37,174 nucleotides of DNA from Betaproteobacteria bacterium (lineage in GTDB: Bacteria; Pseudomonadota; Gammaproteobacteria; Burkholderiales; SG8-39), in assembly GCA_947479645.1 (NCBI GenBank), contig CANKAJ010000040.1, forward strand, positions 1 through 37,174, read 5' to 3'. Shown one piece after another: positions 31,838 to 37,174 of the stretch. Below the pieces are notes generated by a model. The model saw nothing but the letters and a program-made list of their open reading frames with translations, had not been told where the DNA came from and did not search any database. The position numbers and the translations under genes are program-made. Every line of letters begins with the position of its first letter. Position 1 is the stretch's first letter.

Positions 31838-32671
31838 ATGACAATGACAACCGTTCAATGGATCGTTGCCGCGAGCTTGCTGGGCGGCGTGGCCAGCATC
31901 GTACTGGCCGCGCTGGTGGCGTTTTCGGCGCGTGCCGCGTGGATCCCGTCCCTGGTCAGCTTCGCGATTGGCGCGTTGTTGGGAGCGGTGTTTCTGGACA
32001 TCCTGCCGCATGCGTTCGAGAGCAGCAGTGACGTGCGTTCGGTTGCAGCCACGATACTGGGGGGCATACTCGCCTTCTTCGTGCTGGAAAAACTGGTGCT
32101 GTGGCGGCACTACCATCCCGACCAATGGGATGGGAGTAGCGCTGGAGGACATTCCCATGCCGGCCATGGTCATGCCCACGGCAGCGGCGGGCATGCGGTT
32201 GGCGCGGCGGGCGATGGCGGCCGCAGTGGCATGCTGATTCTGATCGGGGACAGTTTTCATAATTTCGTCGACGGCATCCTGATCGCCGCGGCGTTCCTGG
32301 AAAGCACATCGCTCGGCATTGTGACGGCGGCAGCGGTGATTGCGCACGAGATTCCCCAGGAGATCGGTGATTTCGTGATTCTGCTGCACTCCGGTTATAG
32401 CAAGGCGAAGGCTTTTGCACTCAATCTGCTGTCGAGTTTTGCGATGCTGGCGGGGGGCTTGCTGGGGTATGCAGCGCTGCAATCACTGACTGTGTGGATT
32501 CCGAATGTGCTGGCGCTGGCGGCCGCCAGCATGATTTACGTGGCAGTGGCGGATCTGATCCCGGGCTTGCACAAGCGCACCGAATTGCGTGCCACATTTC
32601 AGCAGGTGGTGCTGATCAGTCTGGGGGTGCTGTCGATCTGGCTGGTGCGTGAAGTGACCGGTAAGGCATGA
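31838..32671 (+). CDS. ZIP-family divalent metal transporter
   Basis: This 277-residue inner-membrane protein has about eight hydrophobic segments. A long histidine-rich cytoplasmic loop (GGHSHAGHGHAHGSGGHAVG) lies after the third helix. The metal-path motifs are present: GDSFHNFVDGILIAAAF in helix 4 and VIAHEIPQEIGDFVIL in helix 5. ZIP proteins bring zinc, iron or related divalent ions into the cytoplasm; the exact metal cannot be told. It starts 5 bp after pgeF and has only a weak ribosome site, so it is probably translated from the same message as rluD and pgeF. The histidine loop is longer than in many homologues, suggesting metal sensing or buffering. Confidence 0.92.
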   Translation: MTMTTVQWIVAASLLGGVASIVLAALVAFSARAAWIPSLVSFAIGALLGAVFLDILPHAFESSSDVRSVAATILGGILAFFVLEKLVLWRHYHPDQWDGSSAGGHSHAGHGHAHGSGGHAVGAAGDGGRSGMLILIGDSFHNFVDGILIAAAFLESTSLGIVTAAAVIAHEIPQEIGDFVILLHSGYSKAKAFALNLLSSFAMLAGGLLGYAALQSLTVWIPNVLALAAASMIYVAVADLIPGLHKRTELRATFQQVVLISLGVLSIWLVREVTGKA

Positions 32672-32672
32672 T

Positions 32673-32702
32673 GGGCGCGGCGCCCCCACAGTGCGGCACT
32701 GT
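32673..32702 (+). terminator. Two consecutive short hairpins between ZIP and epimerase genes
   Basis: GGGCG-CGG-CGCCC (32673-32685) is followed by ACAGTG-CGG-CACTGT (32688-32702), both with a CGG loop. No T-run follows, so this may act as a weak terminator, an RNA stabiliser or an attenuator before the epimerase gene. Confidence 0.35.
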
Positions 32703-32729
32703 ATACTGCGTGCTCGTCACGGGAGAAAC

Positions 32730-33728
32730 ATGAAGATACTGGTTACTGGTGCGGCGGGATTCATCGGCTTTCATCTCTGCAGGCGCCTGCTGGCGCGCGG
32801 CGACGAGGTGGTCGGCATTGACAACCTCAACGCTTATTACGATGTGACGCTGAAAGAAGCGCGGCTGGCGCAACTCGCGGCGTTGCCGAGATTCCGTTTT
32901 CAGCGCCTTGACATCGTCGATCGAGACGGTGTGAAGGCCCTTTTCCATGAGCATCGCCTTGACGCCGTGGTGCACCTCGCCGCGCAGGCCGGCGTGCGTC
33001 ATTCCATTGATCATCCGGAGGCCTACGTCGACTCCAACCTGACCGGGTTTGGCAATGTGGTGCAAGGCTGCCGCGAATCCGGGGTAGGGCACTTTGTTTA
33101 TGCGTCGTCCAGTTCGGTGTACGGTACCAATCACAAGGTGCCTTTTTCCGAGCACGACCCGGTGGATCATCCGATGTCACTGTATGCGGCGACCAAGCGA
33201 GCCAATGAATTGATGGCGCATACCTATAGCCATCTGTTTGCCTTGCCCACCACGGGCTTGCGATTCTTTACGGTCTATGGCCCCTGGGGCAGGCCGGACA
33301 TGTCCTACTTCAAGTTCACCCGCGCCATATTGGCCGATGAAGCCATATCGGTTTTCAACAACGGCGACATGGTGAGGGACTTTACCTACATCGACGATAT
33401 CGTCGAGGGCGTGGTGCGCACGGTGGACCGGCCACCGGCGGGAGGCGGTACCTATGCTTCGCCGGCGACCAGCCAGGCGCCGTTTCGCCTCTACAATATC
33501 GGCAACAATCAGCCGGTGCAGTTGATGCACTACATCAAGGTGCTGGAAGATTGCCTGGGGCGCAAGGCCAGGCTGGAAATGTTGCCCATGCAGCCGGGCG
33601 ATGTGCAGGCCACCACGGCCGACGTGGCCGACCTGGAGCGCGATGTCGGTTTCCGGCCGGCAACGACGGTCGAGACCGGCGTGCGAAATTTTGTGGAATG
33701 GTATCGGCAGTATTACCGAATTGCCTGA
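32730..33728 (+). CDS. NAD-dependent sugar epimerase, UDP-glucuronate 4-epimerase (CapI)-like
   Basis: This 332-residue extended SDR has the NAD-binding TGAAGFIG at residues 6-13 and the catalytic Tyr152-x3-Lys156 in SLYAATKRA. The preceding YASSSSVYG is the catalytic Ser/Thr region. Blocks HLAAQAGVRHSI, GLRFFTVYGPWGRPDM and DFTYIDDIVEGVVR are very close to the UDP-glucuronate 4-epimerase (CapI/GlaA) group. It would make UDP-galacturonate for capsule or LPS. A GGGAG site lies 6 bases before the ATG. No glycosyltransferase or other surface-polysaccharide gene is in the window, so the pathway is not shown. Confidence 0.9.
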   Translation: MKILVTGAAGFIGFHLCRRLLARGDEVVGIDNLNAYYDVTLKEARLAQLAALPRFRFQRLDIVDRDGVKALFHEHRLDAVVHLAAQAGVRHSIDHPEAYVDSNLTGFGNVVQGCRESGVGHFVYASSSSVYGTNHKVPFSEHDPVDHPMSLYAATKRANELMAHTYSHLFALPTTGLRFFTVYGPWGRPDMSYFKFTRAILADEAISVFNNGDMVRDFTYIDDIVEGVVRTVDRPPAGGGTYASPATSQAPFRLYNIGNNQPVQLMHYIKVLEDCLGRKARLEMLPMQPGDVQATTADVADLERDVGFRPATTVETGVRNFVEWYRQYYRIA

Positions 33729-33744
33729 ATTGCCCTGGCCGTTG

Positions 33745-34443
33745 TCAGAATAGAAAACGCATGCCTATCGATGTCCAGGTGCGCCTGCCGCCCGGCGCCG
33801 CCTGAGTGCCGACAGTACTGTCGATCTGCACCCGGTTGGGCGTGATCCAGTAACGCAGTCCGACCTGGCTGCTCGGTTTTTCGGCGGCCTGATTGTAGCT
33901 TTCGGCGATGCCGTAAAGCTTTGCGCCCAGCGCAATCTCTGCGCCCAGTCCCCAGGTATAGCGATTGCGCAATATCGTCCGGTCGCGCAACTGGCCCACG
34001 TTGGCATGTATCACGACGGCATCGCTAAGCAGCGATCTGCTGCTTACCAGGTTGATGTAAGGGCTCCAGGAGGCATCGGCGTTGGCCGGATGCTGACGCA
34101 GGGCGCCGACGGTGGCGGCAAAGCCCCAGCCGTCCGTCTGGAGCGGTCTGAGCAGTGTTTTCACCTGGGCGATCAGTGTGTTTGCAGTGCCGGTGCCGGC
34201 ATTGTCGACTTTATTGCCGCCCAGGGTGAATTCAGTGCTATTGAGTCCTTTGGCGGGAGTGCAGCCGGGCAGGAACCACAATTCATTCTCATTGTCCCGT
34301 TGCTGCACCCTGGCGAAAGTCTCGATCTGGCAGCCACCGGGATCGACGATGCGTGCATCATCGGTGACAAAGGGGCGGGCGGCATGCGCTGCTGTTGCGG
34401 TCAGGAGCAGAACAAAGGCCAGCGTGAACGAAACAGTGCGCAT
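33745..34443 (-). CDS. Predicted outer-membrane beta-barrel protein, unknown function
   Basis: This 232-residue protein has a signal peptide (MRTVSFTLAFVLLLTATAAHA) followed by RPFVTDDARIVDPGGCQIE. It ends in phenylalanine after alternating polar and hydrophobic residues (WTSIGMRFLF), typical of an outer-membrane barrel. Two cysteines (GGCQIE and LPGCTP) may form a disulfide. It is located 7 bp after the sensor kinase gene, so it belongs to the same transcript as the two-component pair. I do not recognise a named family; it recalls barrel proteins of aromatic degradation clusters, but I cannot confirm this. The ATG at 34443 gives the best signal peptide; a TTG five codons earlier is a weaker choice. 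Confidence 0.78.
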   Translation of the reverse strand: MRTVSFTLAFVLLLTATAAHAARPFVTDDARIVDPGGCQIETFARVQQRDNENELWFLPGCTPAKGLNSTEFTLGGNKVDNAGTGTANTLIAQVKTLLRPLQTDGWGFAATVGALRQHPANADASWSPYINLVSSRSLLSDAVVIHANVGQLRDRTILRNRYTWGLGAEIALGAKLYGIAESYNQAAEKPSSQVGLRYWITPNRVQIDSTVGTQAAPGGRRTWTSIGMRFLF

Positions 34444-34450
34444 GAAAAAC

Positions 34451-35839
34451 CTATGCAACGGAGTTTGGAAATACCAGGCGTGCCCGCAGGCCGGGGGATG
34501 AACCGTCGCGATTATGCAATATCAACGTTGCGGCGTGATGACGGGCTATTTCCTCGACAATCGACAGCCCCAGGCCGCAGCCATCGCCGGGTGAGGCCGG
34601 GATGCGATAAAAGCGGTCACGCACCTTGCTCTGCTCTGCGTCGGGAATGCCAGGTCCCCGGTCTTCCACGTAGATTTCCGGCGCAGGCGCGCTCTTGACG
34701 CCAACCGTAATGTGCTTGCCGGCAGCGCCATAACGCAGCGCATTGTCGAGCAGGTTGGCGACGGCTTCTCCCAGCAGCGCTGCGTCACCGCTGACCTGCA
34801 CCGGCTGGTCTGGTCCTTCATAGCCCAGGTCGATTCCGGCGGCAACGGCGTCATCCAGGCGCCGCTCGATTTCCTCCCTGGCGATCTGGTCGATATCGAC
34901 CGACTGGTGGGCATCAGCCTTGGCGTAGTCTTCATCGGCTTTGGCGAGCGTCAATAACTGATGCAATACGCGTCCCATGCGGCTGAGCACCTCCACAGCG
35001 TCATTGATTGCGCGCGTGTGACGCTCCACATCCTGCTCGCGCAGCGCCAGTTCGAGCTGCACACGCAAGGTGGCCAGCGGCGTGCGCAGTTGATGGGCGG
35101 CATCGGCAATGAAACGCTGATTCAGCCGATGCGCGGTGGAAAGATCAAGTATCAGGTTGTTGATCTCTTCTACCAGCGGGAAGACTTCCTGCGGCAGATC
35201 GTTATCCATTGGAATTGGTGTCAGCGGCGCCCTGGCGTGCAGGGTGCGCACGTCGTATATCGCACTTTGCAATGATGCAATGCCTCGCCCAACGCCATAC
35301 CAGGTGAGCATGGCGCTCGCCGTGGCAAGCAGTAGTGACAGGGCCACGCTGAGCCAAAGCACCTGGTGCGACAGGATCAATCGCTTGCGTTGGGTTTCCG
35401 CCACTTTGACAATGACCGTCTCGGCTCCCGGCCTTGAAATCGACACCGCCACCAGGCGCACCGGTTCACCGTTGACACTGGCTTCGTAGTAAATATGCGT
35501 TCCGGCTTTCAGCGCGGTGGCAACGGGATCTGGAAGTATCGTGTTGCCCAGTATTTGCCTGTCAGCGCTGGTGCGCACTTCATAGAACACGTGATCAACC
35601 GTGTCCCATTCCAGGATCGAGCGTGCGGCTTCCGACAAATCGACCGATGCGCGGCCATTTTCCCAGCGGACGCGATTAACCAGCGAAATGGCCGTGTCGT
35701 ACAACCATTGATCGAGGACTGAATCTGAAAAATGCTGGGCCAGCGCATAGGCGGCCGAGCCTGCAAGCAGGGTCAGCGCCAGCAGGGGCGCCACCAGGCG
35801 CACGAGCAGCGTTCGCCTGATGCTATGGTGAGATTTCAT
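34451..35839 (-). CDS. Sensor histidine kinase, TctE/QseC-like
   Basis: This 462-residue inner-membrane kinase has an N-terminal membrane segment (LLALTLLAGSAAYALA), a periplasmic sensor of about 120 residues and a second segment (VLWLSVALSLLLATASAML). The cytoplasmic H-box is DAAHQLRTPLA with phospho-His249. The ATP-binding domain shows N (NLLDNALRYG), G1 (DRGPGIP) and G2 (GCGLGLSIVEEIA) boxes. The periplasmic start (FSDSVLDQWLYDTAISLVNR) is of the TctE/2CSK type, which often senses tricarboxylates and controls Bug/Tct systems. It overlaps the regulator gene by 17 bp. The signal and targets here are inferred, not shown; a metal signal is also possible given the RND genes upstream. Confidence 0.92.
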   Translation of the reverse strand: MKSHHSIRRTLLVRLVAPLLALTLLAGSAAYALAQHFSDSVLDQWLYDTAISLVNRVRWENGRASVDLSEAARSILEWDTVDHVFYEVRTSADRQILGNTILPDPVATALKAGTHIYYEASVNGEPVRLVAVSISRPGAETVIVKVAETQRKRLILSHQVLWLSVALSLLLATASAMLTWYGVGRGIASLQSAIYDVRTLHARAPLTPIPMDNDLPQEVFPLVEEINNLILDLSTAHRLNQRFIADAAHQLRTPLATLRVQLELALREQDVERHTRAINDAVEVLSRMGRVLHQLLTLAKADEDYAKADAHQSVDIDQIAREEIERRLDDAVAAGIDLGYEGPDQPVQVSGDAALLGEAVANLLDNALRYGAAGKHITVGVKSAPAPEIYVEDRGPGIPDAEQSKVRDRFYRIPASPGDGCGLGLSIVEEIARHHAATLILHNRDGSSPGLRARLVFPNSVA

Positions 35840-36500
35840 TACCTGACTCGATGCGATAGCCCAGGCCGCGCAAGGCGCGAATGGTTACACCGGCCGCCTT
35901 GAGCTTCTGTCGCAGCCGGCTGACCTGGACTTCCAGTGCATTGGGGGCGGCATCCGATTCGAAGGTAAAGACCGTATCGAACAGTTTCTGCTTGCTGACG
36001 ACCTTGCCGGCATTGCGCAGCAGCATGTCGAGGACAATGCACTCGCGAGAGGTCAGTTCGACCTCCGAGTCATCCACCAGCGCGCGTTTCCCGGCGGAGT
36101 CGAACTGCAGCCGTCCCAGCCGGCGCCACACCGAATCGTCCTCCTGCCTTCGCAGCAGCGCCCGCAATCGGGCCTCCAGTTCAGCCAGTGCAAATGGTTT
36201 GACCAGGTAATCATCCGCTCCCGTATCCAGGCCGCGGATGCGGTCGTTCAATCCGGCACGGGCGCTGAGGATCAGAATCGGAAAGGTCGCGCCGGCTGCG
36301 CGCAGGTCCCCTAACAGGTCCATGCCATCCCGGTCGGGCAGACCCAGATCGAGTATGCCGATATTGAAACTGTTGCTTCGTGCCATGCACAGGGCGTCAC
36401 CAGCCGTAGCCGCTATCGTGACCACATACCCGCTCTTCGACAGGGCGACTGCAATGCCTCGAGCGAGCATGGGATCGTCTTCGACGAGCAGCAGATTCAT
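35823..36500 (-). CDS. OmpR-family response regulator, TctD/QseB-like
   Basis: This 225-residue regulator has a receiver domain with the acidic pocket E7-D8-D9, phospho-acceptor Asp51 (ILDLGLPDRDG), Thr/Ser and Lys residues in LILSARAG and DDYLVKPFAL. A winged-helix DNA-binding domain of the OmpR type follows (VELTSRECIVLDMLLRNAG and VSRLRQKL, ending RALRGLGYRIES). Its stop lies 17 bp inside the kinase gene, the usual coupling of a two-component pair. It lies 182 bp downstream of a small membrane protein gene on the same strand; the gap contains its presumed promoter. Targets are unknown, but the TctD-like type suits control of Bug/Tct functions. Confidence 0.93.
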   Translation of the reverse strand: MNLLLVEDDPMLARGIAVALSKSGYVVTIAATAGDALCMARSNSFNIGILDLGLPDRDGMDLLGDLRAAGATFPILILSARAGLNDRIRGLDTGADDYLVKPFALAELEARLRALLRRQEDDSVWRRLGRLQFDSAGKRALVDDSEVELTSRECIVLDMLLRNAGKVVSKQKLFDTVFTFESDAAPNALEVQVSRLRQKLKAAGVTIRALRGLGYRIESGNEISP

Positions 36501-36682
36501 TGGCTGAAATCCCAGGGCAGCATCACGAAACTCTCCGGTTCATGTCGTCACCCTAGCACGAAGCGGCCTGCGGCCTCAAAAGAGCAACAACCCGGTCACG
36601 CCTCTGTCATTTGCCAATAACACGGATTGCACCGCAGCGTAGAGACCGTCCTGGTATTGTGGCAGGCTCTCCTGCGCCGTTG

Positions 36683-36883
36683 TCAGGATGACTGCTTTTT
36701 TTGTTCCTTTTTTTCCTTGTCGTTCTTGCGCATGTAGTACACAAATATTCCAAATCCGATCGCGCTAAACAAAAAGAACAGCACTATGCCGGTGGTGCCA
36801 GCGGTTTCCATGGGTTGCTCGGCCTCTTCGGCGTATGCGGAGAAATTCAAAAGAAACAGCCAGATGGTTGCCAAAACTTTCAT
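36683..36883 (-). CDS. Small membrane protein beside RND efflux gene
   Basis: This 66-residue protein has a possible signal peptide (MKVLATIWLFLLNFSAYA), a short acidic segment (EEAEQPME), one transmembrane helix (TGIVLFFLFSAIGFGIFVYY) and a strongly charged lysine-rich tail. It starts 9 bp after the stop of the heavy-metal RND gene on the same strand. Small single-helix proteins are often found with such pumps, where they may aid assembly or regulation; that role is only inferred. I do not recognise a named family. Confidence 0.75.
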   Translation of the reverse strand: MKVLATIWLFLLNFSAYAEEAEQPMETAGTTGIVLFFLFSAIGFGIFVYYMRKNDKEKKEQKKQSS

Positions 36884-36892
36884 GATGCCTCC

Positions 36893-37174
<282 letters not shown>

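Overview
The window looks like chromosomal DNA of a GC-rich betaproteobacterium, probably of Burkholderiales type. The reasons are six separate Bug/TctC-family periplasmic solute receptors, the bamD / rluD / pgeF neighbourhood, a TctDE-like two-component pair and many acyl-CoA catabolic enzymes. I see no tRNA, rRNA, transposase, phage gene or CRISPR array. This is a reading by eye; no database search was run.

Region 1 (1-5102, + strand) is a selenium locus. The C-terminal end of an EgtB/SUMF1-type iron enzyme, best read as selenoneine synthase SenA, is followed 76 bp later by selenide, water dikinase (selD, equivalent to senC). Next comes a complete ABC importer: a PhnD-like binding protein, an ATPase and two permeases. 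General annotation would call the importer phosphonate uptake, but its place beside selD points to a selenium compound. Together the genes would import selenium, activate it to selenophosphate and place it in a small molecule. The importer is bracketed by two copies of a palindromic intergenic repeat that occurs four times in the window.

Region 2 (5252-11135) holds a Bug receptor and a rhomboid protease (- strand). On the + strand follow an unlisted 49-codon gene with a clear terminator, a YCII protein, a second Bug receptor, an amidase with no normal start codon, and a two-CBS-domain protein.

Region 3 (11247-26852) is a catabolic and transport island for unknown carboxylate or CoA-linked substrates. 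A - strand group reads MmgE/PrpD, Bug, GMC oxidoreductase, Bug. A + strand amidohydrolase follows. A second - strand group reads Bug, gluconate-2-dehydrogenase subunit-3-like protein, a near-duplicate GMC oxidoreductase, FmdB-like zinc ribbon. A + strand group reads SDR dehydrogenase, Bug (ATGA overlap), and a fused double acyl-CoA dehydrogenase. A convergent NDP-forming acyl-CoA synthetase (26905-29067) shares a bidirectional terminator with the last of these. No TctA/TctB membrane subunits are present, so the Bug proteins are orphan receptors here. Palindromic candidate operators lie in two of the intergenic gaps.

Region 4 (29193-33728) is housekeeping: bamD and rluD diverge from overlapping start codons, followed by pgeF (with an 18-bp tandem repeat in its 5' end), a ZIP metal transporter and a UDP-glucuronate-epimerase-like protein. 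Region 5 (33745-37174, - strand) holds an outer-membrane-type protein, a TctE/TctD-like sensor and regulator, a small membrane protein and the C-terminal end of a heavy-metal RND efflux pump.
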